The position numbers were made by a program, and so were the translations under genes. Below are positions 11,641-24,400 of a stretch of DNA of 64,000 nt, in pieces (the stretch's first letter is position 1; every line of letters starts with the position of its first letter). Location: NCBI GenBank assembly GCA_028583605.1, contig CM053328.1, positions 7,039,804 through 7,103,803 of the forward strand, in the 5' to 3' direction. The notes beneath the pieces were generated by a model. The model did not search any database. It was not told the origin of the DNA and worked only from the letters and a program-made list of their open reading frames with translations. Source of the DNA: Dastarcus helophoroides. Its lineage: Eukaryota > Arthropoda > Insecta > Coleoptera > Bothrideridae.

Positions 11641-14130
11641 AAAATTGGATTCAAATTGTAACTTTCTAAAAATAAGCTACAATTAGAGATGTACGCGAAA
11701 TTTTAACTAAAAGCCCGACTTAAAAATTTCCTGAGATTTCGAAAAAAAACTCGCCATTTAACATAACAGCAAAAATTCGATGAAATCGATCGAAAAACTC
11801 AAGAGATCGATCGAAGTCTTGGAATAAAATGAGAAATTTGAAATAAAAACTTGAAATCCATATAATTTCTCAAAATTTTGAGGTAAAAGAGGCGCCATTC
11901 CGAAATCAACGTCGAAATTTCGCAAAAAAAACGGTATAAATTTTTGAAATGAGGTTGATAAAAGTGTGAATATCGAAAGTGTAAACTTTTGAATTTTGAA
12001 GAAAGCGAAATTCCAAAAAAAATCGTAATTTATATTACTATATATATTATATTATATTACTATATATTTATTATATTCGGAAAAAAGGAGCAATACTTTT
12101 AGACGAAATATATTCGTTAACCCTAAAGTGAATCTTTGGGAAAAAGAGTAAATTTAGAATGTTGAGAGAGAAGCTGAATTGGAAAAAAAACCTCATATAC
12201 AAAAAAAATTGAATTCAATCTCTAAATTGCTAGAAAAAGTAGAAATTTAAAAATTTGAGTGAAATTTTTAACGAAAACTCAGAGATTTATAGATTTTTCT
12301 CAAAATTTCTACTTTGATTTCGAAATTTTCAGAAAAAAGTCGAATACAAACTCCGAAATCTACAAAATTTCTCGAATTTTGACAAAAAAGTCACCATTTC
12401 GAGATCAATGACAAAAAGTCGTAAAAAATTAAAATTCAAAACCAACAGTTTAGGAAAAAAGTAAAAGAAGAAAGAGTAGACTCGAAATTTTGAGGAAATG
12501 GTCCAAAAAAAACGTCAATTTATACTACTTTTGTCGAAGGTCGAGTTTAGACTCAAAATTTCGAGCATAAAAGTGGAAAATGTGAAGATATTCGGGAAAA
12601 AATCGTCAATACTTTTAGAAACAATATGTTTGTTCACCTTAGAGTGGAAATTTTAGAAAAAGTAAACTTGAAATATTGAGAGAAAAGCTAAAAATTTCGA
12701 AAAAAACATTATAATATAAAAAAATGAATTCAAACTCTTAATTGCTAGAAAAAGTAAAAATTTAGGAATTTGGGTGAAATTTTTAACAAAATCTCGGAGA
12801 TTTATAGATTTTTCTCAAAATTTCTACTTTGATTTCGAAATTTTGAGAAAAATCTATAAATCTCTGAGTTTTCGTTAAACATTTTTGCGACTTTTTGTCA
12901 TTGATCTCGAAATGGTGACTTTTTTGTCAAAATTCGAGGTCAATGACAAAAAGTCGTAAAAAATTAAAATTGAAAACCAACAGTTTAGGATAAAAGTAAA
13001 AGAAGAAAGAGTAGACTCAAAATTTTGGGGAAATGGTCCAAAAAAAACGTCAATTTATACTACTTTTGTCGAAGGTCGAGTTTAGACTCAAAATTTCGAG
13101 CTTAAAAGTTGGAAAATGTGAAGATATTCGGGAAAAAATCGTCAATACTTTTAGAAACAATATGTTTGTTCACCTTAGAGTGGAAATTTTAGAAAAAGTA
13201 AACTTGAAATATTGAGAGAAAAGCTAAAAATTTCGAAAAAACCTTGTAATATAAAAAAAAATTGAATTCAAACTCTAAATTGCTAGAAAAAGTAAAAATT
13301 TAGGAATTTGCGTGAGATTTTTAACAAAAACTCGGAGATTTATAGAAATTTTGAAATCAAAGTAGAAATTTCTCAAAATTTCGAAATCAAAATAGAAATT
13401 TCGAAAAAGTCGAAATACAAACTCGAAATCTACAAAATTTCTCGAATTTTGACAAGAAAGTCACCATTTCGAGATCAATGACAAAAAGTCGTAAAAAATT
13501 AAAATTTAAAATCAATAGTTTAGGAAAAAAGTAAAAGAAGAAAGAGTAGACTCGAAATTTTGAGGAAATGGTCCAAAAAAACGTCAATTTATACTACTTT
13601 TGTCGAAGGTCGAGCTTAGACTCAAAATTTCGAGCATAAAAGTGGAAAATGTAAAGGTATTCGGGAAAAAACCGTCAATACTTTTAGAACCAATATGTTT
13701 GTTCACCTTAGAGTGGAAATTTTAGAAAAAGTAAACTTGAAATATTAAGAGAAAACCTAAAAATTTCGAAAAAAACCTTATAATATAAAAAAAAATTAAA
13801 TTCAAACTCTTAATTGCTAGAAAAAGTAGAAATTTAGGAATTCAGATGAAATTTTTAACGAAAACTCGGAGATTTATAGAAATTTCCAAAATTTCGAGAT
13901 CAAAGTAGAAATTTCGAAAAAGTCGAAATAAAAACTCAAAATCCACAAAATTTCTTGAATTTTGACAAAAAAGTTACCATTTCAAGATCAATGACAAAAA
14001 ATCGTAAAAAATTAAAATTTAAAACCAACAGTTTATTGCTAGAAAAAGTAGAAGTTTAGGAATTTGCGTGAAATTTTTAACGAAAACTCAAAGTAGAAAT
14101 AAGATTTTTCGAAATTTATAACATTGGTTT
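11640..14130. repeat. A-rich array, ~0.53-kb unit, about four copies, in threonine aldolase intron 1
   Basis: CAATATGTTTGTTCACCTTA recurs near 12622, 13158 and 13691, with a diverged copy near 12100. A small inversion interrupts one unit (12837-12925). Confidence 0.7.
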
Positions 14131-16640
14131 CTTTTTACATAAATCATGGTTTTTGGCAGAAATTTTAATATAAATTCCTAGATGATCCTCGAAATTTTTA
14201 CCTCGTTTTCTCAATTTCGCAATTTTTTTTAAATTTCGAGTGTTTTTCTTGATCGAAATTTCGTCCTTAAATCTCCAACTTCTGCTCTCGAATTTAAGCG
14301 AAAATTATTAAGAATTGTTGAGTATTTTATTTTTCTCTCACAATGCAGAGTTTACGGTTTCAAATTTTTTTCCAGATCTTTTTAAAAAGTTTAATTTCTT
14401 CCGAAATAACGGCTTTTATCGTAAAATTTCGTAGTATAATTTCGAATTTAAACCCAAAACGTATTTTTTACAAATTTCGAGATTATTTACATTTTATTTT
14501 TACTCAAAATTCGGAGTTTGCACTAAATTTTTAGTTTTCTTTTAGGAAAATGTCGACTGCACTCAAAATTTTGGTTTTTTCTAAATACTGTGACTTTTTT
14601 GAAAGTTCGACCCTTTTTCGAAATTTCGATGATTTGATGCAATTTTTTTTCCTAAAACTTTAAGCTTTCTTCTTCGTACTCAAAATTTGGGTTTCTTCTA
14701 AATACTGTAACTTTTTTTAAAAATTCGACTCTTTCGAAATTTCGATTTTTTTCGGGCAATTTTTTTACTGCTTTTTTTTAAACCGAGATTGAAAAGCTTT
14801 CTTCTTCGAAATTTTTGATTTGATCTCATTTTTTTTTTCTATTAGAAAGCTCGAACTGAATTGAAATTCCAAATATTTTTGAACAAGTTTGAGATTTTTT
14901 CTCAAAATGTTTACATTTTTCATTTTTCTGAAATTTCAACCAAACCTGCAACCTGTTCTGGAAAAATTTTATTTTTCGAAATTTCTGATTTCATCTGAAC
15001 ATATCGATTTTTTTTTCTAGAAATCACAAATTGGGAAAAATTTTAATTCTATTTTAAATTTCTAATTTGTAGGAAACACTCAACTTTTTTGAAATTTTGG
15101 TGTTTTCTAGAATATCAATTTTCTCCAAATTTGAAGAAGTTTATATTTAAAATTCTTGTTTTTTTTTAATATTTATCTTGATATTAAATCAATGTTATAA
15201 TTTCAAGATTGAGATCCAAAATTCGGAAAAAATTCAAAATTTTTCAAAAAAAAATCACAATTTCGGAAACAATTTGCCAGTAATTTCGGGAAAAAACTCA
15301 AATTTTTTAAAACTTGGAGTTTTTTTTTAAATTTCAATTTTTTCTAAATTCGAAGAAGTTTGTGTTTAAAATTTTTGATGTTTTTCTTGAAATTTCGAAT
15401 TTTAACATCAATGTTAAAATTTGAAGATTGAAGCCGAAAATTTGGAAAAAATTCAAAATTTTTCCAAAAAAAATCGCAATTTCGGGAATAATTCGAATTT
15501 TTTGAAACTTGAAGTTTTTTTGAAATTTCAGTTTTTTCTAAATTCGAAGAAGTGCGCATTTAAAATTTTTGATGATTTTCTTGAAATTTCGAATTTTAAC
15601 ATCAATGTTAAAATTTGAAGCTTGAAGCCGAAAATTTGGAAAAAAATTCAAAATTTTTCCAAAAAAATCGCAATTACGGGAAAAATTCAAATTTTATTTT
15701 GAATTTCTAGAAAAACCTAATTTCGAGGAAAACCGCAGTTTGTTATTTGAATTTAGAGGTTAAAATAAAAAATTTGCAAAAAAAATCGAAATTTTCCCTA
15801 AAAAAAACCACAATTTCGGGAAAAATTTGAATTTTATTTCAGGTTTCTAGATAGACGTAATTTTGAGGAAAAATTCATTTTTAAACTTTGAGGTTTTACT
15901 GGAATTTCAGTTTTTTTCGAAATGTGAATTTAAAATTTTTGATTCTTAATTCTTTTCATGAAATTCTGACTTCAACATCGAATTAAAATTTCGAGATTAA
16001 GATTAAAAATTTGGAAAAAATCCTAAATTTTTCGAAAAAAATCGTAATTTTCGGAAAAAATCGCAATTTTCGGAAAAATTGGAATTTTATGTTAAATATT
16101 TAGAAAAACGTAATTTCGAGGAAAAGCTCTGCTTGTTACGTTAATTCCGAGGTTAAAATCAAAAATTTAGAAAAAAAATCACCCCCCCCCCTCCTCCCCA
16201 AAAATCACAATTTCGGCGAAAATTTGAATTTTGTTTTAAATTTCTAGATGAATGTAATTTCGTACAAAAACTCAGTTTTTTTGAAGCTTTGAGATTTTTC
16301 TGGAATTTTACTATTTCTCAAAATTCGAAGAAGTTTGTATTCAAAATTTTTGATTTTTAATCTTTCCCTAATTTTTCGACTTTTAACATCGATGTAAAAA
16401 TTTCGAGTTTAAAATCAAAATTGCTAAAAATCCGAAATTTAAAAAAAAATCATAATTTCAGGAAAAATTTGAATTTTGTTTAAAATTTCTAGAAAAAAAT
16501 AATTTAGAGGAAAACTCAATTTTTTTGAAACAGAATTTTCTGGGGTTTCAGTTTTTCTCAAAATTTGAAGTTTATAAATATTTGAAATTTTTGCTTTTTA
16601 ATTTTTTTCTTAAAATTTTCTCTGTTAACATCGATGTTGT
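14130..16640. repeat. Mixed-orientation array with a ~195-bp unit near 15.2-15.7 kb
   Basis: AAGCCGAAAATTTGGAAAAA recurs at 15431 and 15625, with a diverged copy near 15205; further diverged units follow to 16640. A C8 run interrupts one unit near 16182. From 16640 to 16920 is unique intron DNA. Confidence 0.6.
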
Positions 16641-16920
16641 GTTACAAAAAAGAACATGAAAAAGTTGAAATTACGAGAAAGGGCGATTTTTTTAGTAATT
16701 AACCACCTAGAGTGAGCAATTTTTCATCCAGAGAGCCAGAATGAATAGATTGCGCCTAAAATTCTAAAATTGTACGTATTTTTCGCGATTACACCTCGTA
16801 CATGCGAAAGTTTATAAATAAGCCCTGACCAGGTTAAATACCTGTTCCCGCTCGTATACTACACGTGTTGCCGACCAAACTTCCTGAATGAATTACATAA
16901 CTTGACAATCTTCAACTTAC

Positions 16921-17161
16921 TTGCAATTAAATTGGCCATAGTTCCGCTACAAACGAAGGCGGCGTCTTCCTTCCCCAACATTTCGGCGGCTCGTTCCTCG
17001 AGCTCCCTAACGGTCGGATCTTCCCCGTACACATCGTCACCAACCGCCGCATCCATCATTGCTTGTCTCATTTCGAAGGTAGGTTTACTAATTGTGTCCG
17101 TTCTCAAATCCACCTTATGGGCGTCGTAAATGTGCCCGTTCCCGTTCACTTTTAGGTACAT
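16921..17161 (-). CDS. Threonine aldolase, coding exon 1 (residues 1-80)
   Basis: This exon begins a cytosolic-type PLP-dependent threonine aldolase, which cleaves L-threonine or L-allo-threonine to glycine and acetaldehyde. The 80 residues show the family N-terminus: VDLRTDT (17-23), [11 protein letters not shown] (41-51) and the SGTMANLIA loop (72-80), which binds the PLP phosphate in this family. The start is chosen because the ATG at 17161 has a near-perfect GCCGCC context and there is no upstream in-frame extension with homology. The exon ends at 16921 after the first base of a split codon (phase 1), followed by GTAAGT. It joins in frame to the exon at 10176-10250 and restores NLIAIMVHC. 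The intron is 6.67 kb, mostly repeats. A TATAAG on the minus strand near 17232-17237 could be its TATA box, but no clear initiator follows. Family assignment is firm; substrate preference is not determined. Confidence 0.9.
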
Positions 17162-18059
17162 GGCGGCGAGAAAATCGATTTTAAAATGTGTAAATATATT
17201 ATTTAAAACCGGTGTTAAAAGCGCGCCTTTCTTATATCAGCGTTCCCACCACAACGGTTTGCATCATTTAATATTTTGCAAGGTCGAGCGAGTGCTTTGC
17301 CTCCTGCCAATTGACGAATAGATAAATCCCTTGGTTACAAGAGGACGACGCTTTTGCGTTAAATGTTCGGAAAACAACCTGACATTAGAGAATTTTCGGT
17401 TTTCAACATTTATCTTCTGTTTACGCTTCCAATTTTTGACATTATGTTATTTCAAATATTTGCCAAGCGCGTTGATTTTAAAACAATTTAGCTTGCGGAT
17501 GATATGATAAATGGATGGTAAAAAGTGCCCGATAAATATTGACGATAATTCATAGAGATAACGCTTACCCCAGATGTCACTATGAAAGTTTTCAAAGCAG
17601 AATTCGAAGCAGAAACACAGATTTTTTATCACGATTTTGGGTAAACCAGAAGACCCGAAACCGTACAATGTCCAACCTATTTAGTTTTCGACAAAATTAC
17701 TAGCAAATCTTGGAATTTGTGCAAAGAATTTTGAATTGTTAATACTTATTTCAAAATATTGTGGGGATGTAAACCAGAAAACTGACTTTTCTAAACGTCA
17801 CTTAAACATTCATTGGCGTAGAATACAAAGGTGGTAAATTAAAAAAAAATGCTTAATAAAACTGCAGATATCGCAAAATATGTCTATTATTTAATCTACT
17901 TAAATTTCAAAAATATCATTTCCTGTATCAATATCAATCTAGTTTTAATAGATTTTTACAGGTCCGATAATTGCACCATTTTAAAAATAACACCTCTATG
18001 AATTTGTCAAATGTGACACTGACATCAAATTACTGATCGATGAAAATCCAATTCATATA

Positions 18060-18397
18060 AATGTGTATCAGAGTAGGTCGTGAAGTATTAAATCAACCTT
18101 TAGATAAGTGATAAGTTACTAAAAAAAATCGCCACAATTAAAACTGCCTTCACGCCTAAACATCTTGATGATTAATGTGTTACCTATATTTCAAACGTTG
18201 TTTGGCACTCGTACTAAATGTTTTCGATATTATTTTTATGAACATAAACAATTTAATAACAGCAGAAATTTACATAAAATATAAAATAATCATTCTTAAA
18301 ACAACCGACAACAAACCAAAATACTTAATGATATTTAGGTTAGAATTTTAAGAACACAACACCATTAAGAAATGTCACAGGCCACAGCGCTACCCCT
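18060..18397 (-). repeat. Dispersed repeat, copy A
   Basis: The reverse complement of this segment matches 29100-29440 over about 330 bp with small indels. Shared blocks include GTGACATTTCTT, TGTGTTCTTAAAAT, AACCTAAATAT, TGTTGTCGGTTGTT, AAGAATGATT, TTTATATTTTATGT, AATTTCTGCTG, CGTGAAGGCAG and TTATCT-AAGGTTG. It has no coding potential and an unknown class, probably a non-autonomous transposon. Confidence 0.65.
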
Positions 18398-18510
18398 AAC
18401 TTATTTTTGTTTAAAATGGTAGTTCGCCGCCATCTATCTTCATTTCCGCTGGATTAACGTATAAGCTATACAGGCTGTAGTTTAGAGCCTGCACAATCCT
18501 AGCCGCCACC

Positions 18511-18512
18511 TC

Positions 18513-18542
<30 letters not shown>
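18511..18542. repeat. (CA)n microsatellite
   Basis: About 14 perfect CA dinucleotides, followed by AAAAGCG. Confidence 0.9.
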
Positions 18543-18544
<2 letters not shown>

Positions 18545-18706
18545 CGAGGAACTTTTTTTAGTCGTCGACAATATTGTTGCCCTTAGCTTAGAACCTTATC
18601 AAGTCTAAACCCGGCCCTGATTTCCGCATTTACTAGCAATGCTCCAAGGAAATAAAGGAGCATCCTTTAGAAGTGGATTGTATTTAAAATATCACCCTAT
18701 TCCAGT

Positions 18707-19377
18707 TAGGGATGATCGATATTCATCGATGGTGAATGAACATCGATGTTTAGTGGAAAAACATCGATGTTTTAATATCGATGTTAGGGTTTCGATAATA
18801 TTGACACATCGATGTTATGAGAATAAAATCGGAACATCGATATCGATACCTCTAATTCTAGAGCTAGGCCATCTAGCGTGATTAGGTGTAACAAATGTTG
18901 CTGATTAATGTTGCTATTAGTACTATTTCACCTTCACCCAATTTTCACTAGGTGTCGCTAATCGATGTAACCAAATTAAAACCAACAAAATAAAATACTG
19001 TCAATTTCAAGCCATGGTCAACTTTTTTTCTTATCTAAGAATAAAGTGGGAGCGAGTGTTAGTAGAACTTAATTTTTTTTAGTAATAAAACTTCAAAAAC
19101 GAAATAATAGGTATCGTAAATCTACTCTATATTGTACTCTATATCTGTCCAGTAAACTCAAACTTTTGCAGTAATGTAACCCAACAATCTACCATGAATT
19201 TGCCTACGTCGCTTACTATATGTATACCTTATAATAAAATGGATTGTTTTTTTTTACCTAAAACATCGATGTTTTTGGACATCGATATTTTTCTTTCGAT
19301 ATTCATCGTACATCGATACTTTTGAACCGATGTTAATATTGATATTATCGATGTTTTTCTAATATCGATCATCCCTA
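18707..19377. mobile_element. ATCGAT-rich terminal-inverted-repeat element
   Basis: The termini TAGGGATGATCGATATT and AATATCGATCATCCCTA are perfect inverted repeats, flanked by ATTCCAGT (18699-18706) and ATTCTAGT (19378-19385), a 7 of 8 match expected for an aged hAT-type duplication. Multiple ATCGAT palindromes fill both ends (18707-18846 and 19262-19377). The centre is unique and non-coding. Two nested smaller elements are an alternative, because a terminus-like CCTCTA and ATTCTAGA also lie near 18850. Confidence 0.6.
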
Positions 19378-19760
19378 ATTCTAGTATAGGTTCTCGTACG
19401 ATTTCCACAGAAATTAAACTTGGTTTTGGCTTTGAATTACAATCACTTTCGGTCAATGAAGTAAATTATTCAATGTAGCATTCTCTATGAATATAGTCAT
19501 TCTGCAGCATTGTATCATGGGTGAACAACTTTAGAAACATAGATATTCCAACATCTTTCAAATGGTTCTGCTACCAATCCATAGAGAGCGCTAAATTATT
19601 ATTAGGGTTTTTTCAAATATTTAAAAATAAATCAACAACTTGAATATATCGAAAAACAAATTGTATGTAAATGATGCAAAAATTCACACTTCACTAAACC
19701 GGGGCAAGGGTAAAGTAAATGTAAAGTGATTCACTTTATTAAGATCATTATGATAAACAG

Positions 19761-19796
19761 TATATAGGCAACTTTATATACCACGTTCATCAGTGC
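19761..19796 (+). promoter_or_regulatory. Core promoter of the FAM104/VCF-like gene (TATA box plus initiator)
   Basis: TATATAGG begins at 19761, and an arthropod-type initiator TCAGTG lies at 19790-19795 with its A (+1) at 19792, about 31 bp downstream, which is the normal spacing. This predicts a 149-base 5' UTR before the ATG at 19941. A second TATATA at about 19775 is too close to that initiator to be its TATA box. Confidence 0.6.
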
Positions 19797-19940
19797 AGCC
19801 ATCTTAACTACAAATTTTTAAATGTCACATTAACGACAGATTTGACTAATTCGTTATTTACTTGCATCGTAATTATCTTCTTCGATGTTATATTTCTAAT
19901 AACACAACCCCCACGAGCACAGTAATTCCAACAAACAATA

Positions 19941-19954
19941 ATGACTCAAAACAG
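19941..19954 (+). CDS. FAM104/VCF-like protein, coding exon 1 (14 bases)
   Basis: The exon is ATG ACT CAA AAC AG, encoding MTQN and two bases of an Arg codon, then a GTATGT donor at 19955. It joins to 20076 to give MTQNRKRGRS, placing a basic cluster at the very N-terminus as in vertebrate FAM104 proteins. It is too short to be found as an open frame; it is recognised from the acceptor of exon 2 and the upstream promoter. Confidence 0.7.
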
Positions 19955-20075
19955 GTATGTCCATTCGCATATTTGCCACATTTTAATGACGGTACACCTC
20001 ACCTGTAAAAACTAATCCAAGAAAAATCTTTGCTTTTTCCTAAAACCCATTTCAAAACGTTTCCCCTATTTGCAG

Positions 20076-20388
20076 GAAAAGAGGTCGAAGTCTTCACGAG
20101 GAAGAAATCGAATTCATGCCTTTATCAAAGAGAATCAACAACTTGCACATAAACAATGGTTTATTTTTCGAAAGTACCAGCAATGTGGGTACCATTGAGT
20201 GGGGCCCAGGGCCTCCCGCTTACTCTAATCAACTGCCGGAAACGCCCCCTAGTTCCGTGCAGAGCCTAGACTGGAATGTGCCGCATTACAATCCAGAATT
20301 GAATGAAAATCAGAATCCACATTATTTCAATATTAACAAATTACTGTTTGAGATGTACGTTGAACGGCTGCAACGTGTGTGTCAGTGA
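20076..20388 (+). CDS. FAM104/VCF-like VCP (p97) nuclear cofactor homolog, exon 2
   Basis: This exon follows a polypyrimidine TTTGCAG acceptor (ends 20075) and completes a 108-aa protein, stop TGA at 20386-20388. It has a basic segment RKRGR (5-9), a second basic stretch PLSKRI (20-25), a Pro/Ser-rich low-complexity middle (about 48-68) and a predicted C-terminal amphipathic helix HYFNINKLLFEMYVERLQR (87-105). The layout and the YFxIN...L...L ending resemble human FAM104A/VCF1 and FAM104B/VCF2, small nuclear proteins whose C-terminal helix binds the N domain of VCP/p97 and promotes its nuclear role. The internal ATG at 20116 is residue 19, in frame, and less likely to be the start because the upstream exon supplies the NLS. 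The assignment rests on motif recall rather than an alignment. Confidence 0.68.
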
Positions 20389-21900
20389 AGTCGAATACTT
20401 TTATGTGTATTATTTTTGCCATTTTAATAGATGTGTGCTTTTAATTGAACTGTAAAGGCTGATTTAAATATATGTAGTTTTATGTTACTAGTCTCACGTT
20501 GATTAGATTTAGTTAGTTTTTGATATTAAAGTTCTAAATTTTTTTGATTCAAGTCTATGAGAAATTTATTTTCTGTAATTAGTTGATGGCCCTATGTAGC
20601 TGCCTATATTTTCTATCTAGTATTGTCGTTTATTTTATTTTCAGTTTTTAAAATTATTTCTACAAATTGAATCAATATACGAATGATGTTTTTAGGACGT
20701 AATTGTTATAAATTACCTAAGGGTCATACTTAGGCTTACAAAACTAATTTGTAAATATATGTATATAGGAAACCTGAACACAAAAAGTTTCCAATTAGCT
20801 TCAAATTGAGGTACATTCCATAACATGTACTGCTTAAACTATCAGCGGGAAACAATGTGATAAGTTGAAATTTGAGGAGGAAGTCAGGGTCCCATAAGTT
20901 TCTCAGCTGTGGTATGATGGTTGGCTAGATTTTAAGAACTTAAGTTATTTTAGAGGTTTTTATGCATTTCATTAATTTTTTTTTTATTAAATCATATTTA
21001 GGTATTAATTTTGTTTTTACTGACACCCTAATCTGTAATTGAGTAGGAAAGCATTTTGTTTATTTATATTTAATTGAATTAAATTATTGAACCAATAACT
21101 TTGTTTTCATTTACCCTTAAACACAAAATTAACTCGATTTATTAGGAAAATAAAATGTTCGGTTTTGCCCGCTGCAGTTTTTATCAATGGAAATTAAAAT
21201 TTTAGAATTATAACGTAATTAGGGACATTTTCTATTGCCAGGTCAACTGGAAATCAAAGCTTCAGTGGCTTCATTGACAAAGGTCAGCAAACCTTTTTAA
21301 ATGTAAAATTGCTAAATTGAAAACAGATTTTGTAATAAACGTAACTTAGTAACTTTATTAAAGAATTGGAAAAATTGTTTTTAGTTGTTATTGGGTATTC
21401 AGCCATTTTTTAAGAATGATAATTAAAGACTGTTGTTAAAATGTAAAAAGAATTAATAAACATAATTAAAGACTGGTTGAAACTATACTTTTGGTCAGAA
21501 GCGAATTTTGGCTTCTGATCTGATTTTGGCTGAAATTAAAACTTATGAGAATTGCTTTCAAATATATTTTATATTATATTTGTCAAAATTTTAAAGAAAA
21601 TTGTTGCTAAAGATAATTTGCTTTTTAAAAATGGTCTAAGTTTAGAAAAATTGCTCGACATTTGTAAAAAAAAGTTTTTCTTAATAAACTTCCATTATTC
21701 ATTAAAACAATAATTAATAAAAAGGTCTCAAAATTCAAAGCAAATTGAAATTTCTACATTTTGAAGTTAAAATTAGAAATTGTGAAAATGATTGAATCAA
21801 GTTTGAACGTTCTGAAGCAAAAATCCAAATTTCGAACTTAGGGTAAAACCGTTTTGAAACGCAACCAAATTTCAAGATAGAAGTAGAATTTTTAAACCAA
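20389..21900 (+). other. 3' region of the FAM104/VCF-like gene, unique AT-rich DNA
   Basis: There is no coding potential and no satellite. Candidate poly(A) signals are an ATTAAA near 20525 and an AATAAA at 21149-21154 followed by a GT-rich stretch. I cannot choose between them from sequence alone. The rest is featureless. Confidence 0.35.
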
Positions 21901-24060
21901 TTCAAAATTTCTATTAAAAATGGATGGATGGATTACCAAACGTTATTTTTTTGAGAAAAGAGTTCAGGTTTTAAGATAAAAAAAAATTTCTCGAAATTTG
22001 GACTTTTTTTTCGAAACTTGGACTTTAATTTTGAAATTGAAATTTTTTTCTAGTAAATTTCGATATTAATCTAGGAACTTCGGGTTTAAATTCGAAATTT
22101 CTATTTTTTTCTCAAAATTCCGAGATTTAAGTCGAAATTTCTACTTTGATTTAGAAATTTTGATTTTAAATTTCGAACTTTCTACTTTTTTCTCAAAATT
22201 TCAATTTTAATCTCGGAATTTCGACTTTTAATTGTCTCTAAATTTCCACTTTTTTTCTCGAAATTCCGAGATAAAAGTCGACATGTTGAAGAACAAAGTC
22301 GAAATTTTGAGTGTAAATTCAAAACTTCGAGAATAAAGTTGGAATTTTGACTCTGATCTCGAAATTTCGAGAGAGAAGTCGAAGTTTTGGTAATTAAAAA
22401 TAGAAATTACTGAAGGCACGCTATCGTCAACTATCAATATTGTTGGGAAAGGGGAATGGTGAGACCAACTACCATCTGCCTAACTTATCCATAGAGTATA
22501 AAAATTTCGAGATTCAAATTCAAAAGTTTGACTTTAAACTCCTTTAATCTCGAAATTTCTACTTTAATCTCGAAATTTCGACTTTAATCTCGAAATTTTC
22601 TAGTATAAACTCGAAATTTTGGTAATTAAAAATAGAAATTACTGCCAACTGTCAAAACTGTTGAAGAGACTTTAAACTTAAAAGTTCTACTTTTTTCTAG
22701 AAATTTCGACTTTAATCTTGAAATTTCGACTTTAAACTCAAAATTTCGATATTTTTCTCAAATTTCGATTTTCATCTCGAAATTTTTTACTTTAAACTCG
22801 AAATTTTGACTTTAATCTCAGATTTTCGACTTTATACCCGAAATTTTAACTTTTTTTCGAAATTCCGAGATTAAAATCAAAATTTCAACTATGATCTCGA
22901 AATTTCGAGATTAAAGTCCAAAATTCAACTTCAATCTCGAAATTTTGACGTAAAACTGAAAATTTCGACTGTTTTTTTCTCAAAATCTCGACTTTTTTTC
23001 TCAAAGTTTCGACTTTAATCCCAAATTTCGAGAAAAAATTCGAAATTTTGGTAATAAAAAATAGGAAATACTAAACGCATCCCTACTGCCAACTGTCAAT
23101 ACTCTGGGAAAGGGAATTGAGACGTAACTGTCATCTGCCTAACTTAACCATGGAGAATATATATTTAGAGAAAAAAGTCAAAATTTCGACTTTTAATCTC
23201 GAAATTTCGACTTTAATCTCGAAATTTCGACTTTAAACTCAAAATTGCGACTTTTTTCTCAAAATTTGGACGTAAATCTTCCTCCATTTTTTCAACATTC
23301 CGAGATTAAAGTCGAAATTTCAACTATGATCTCGAAATTTTGACTTTAAACTCGAAATTTCAACCTTTTTCTCGCAATGTTGAGTTTAAAGTCAAAATTT
23401 CGAGATCATAGTTGAAATTTCAACTTTAATCTCGAAATTTTGACTTTAAACTCGAAATTTCAACCTTTTTCTCGCAATGTTGAGTTTAAAGTCAAAATTT
23501 CGAGATCATAGTTGAAATTTCAACTTTAATCTCGAAATTTTGACTTTATAAACTCCAAATTTAGAGTTTGTTCTCAAAATGTCGTTTTAAATCTCGGAAT
23601 TTCGAGAAAAAAATCGAAATTATAAGTTTAAAGTCAAAATTTTGAGATAAAAGTCGAAATTTCGAAAAAAATCGAAATTTCGAAAAAAAATCGAAATTTC
23701 GAAAAAAAGTCGAAGTTTCGAGGATTAAAGTCGAATTTTCCAGAAAAAAAGTTGAAATCTCTAAATTTTTCATTTTAGTTCATGTCCTTTCTACGTCTTT
23801 GCACCTTTTTCGAAATTTTCTATTTTTTTTCCAAAATTTCGACTGTAAATATGAAAATTTATAAAAAAGTGTTACAATTTTTTACTTCTAATCATTTCAG
23901 ACTTAAATTTCCAATTTATTACAAAAGTTCAAATTTTGGGAAAATCTTGAAGCTTGTAATTCTAATGTTGGCACGAAATTTCAAGAAAAAAGTCGAAATT
24001 TCGAGAAATATTCTGAAGTAAAGAAGAAGATCTTCTCAATTTCTAATTTTAAAGATTTTG
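21900..24060. repeat. ~20-bp satellite (TCGAAATTTCGACTTTAATC type) with non-satellite islands
   Basis: Short units with the palindromic TCGAAATTTCGA core run mainly in the CTTTAATC orientation. Islands sharing TCATCTGCCTAACTTA and CCATGGAG or CCATAGAG lie at about 22385-22500 and 23045-23165, with a partial copy at 22620. Positions 23331-23530 are two exact 100-bp copies. Confidence 0.75.
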
Positions 24061-24400
24061 TTTAAACTCCAAATTTCAATAAAATATTCAGTATTTGACT
24101 ATTTTTTTGAAAACTTTAAAATCACTCCAAAAAGTGAAAACGTTGAGGTTAAAATCGAAATTTTGATATTTTATTAAATAAAACTTCTTTCAATGTTTTC
24201 ACTATGAATTAACATTTAGACTTTTTCTAGAAAATCTTCCTTAAGTTACAATATAAAACTTCCATTTTAAGTTTAAAATCCGGAATTTTCCGAAAATAGT
24301 ATACAAATTTCGATCCTATCGATAGTTTTCGATAGTCGAACTCTAAACCATAGATATAATCGATAGTTACTATCGATATTTAGCTAAAACTACTATAGAG

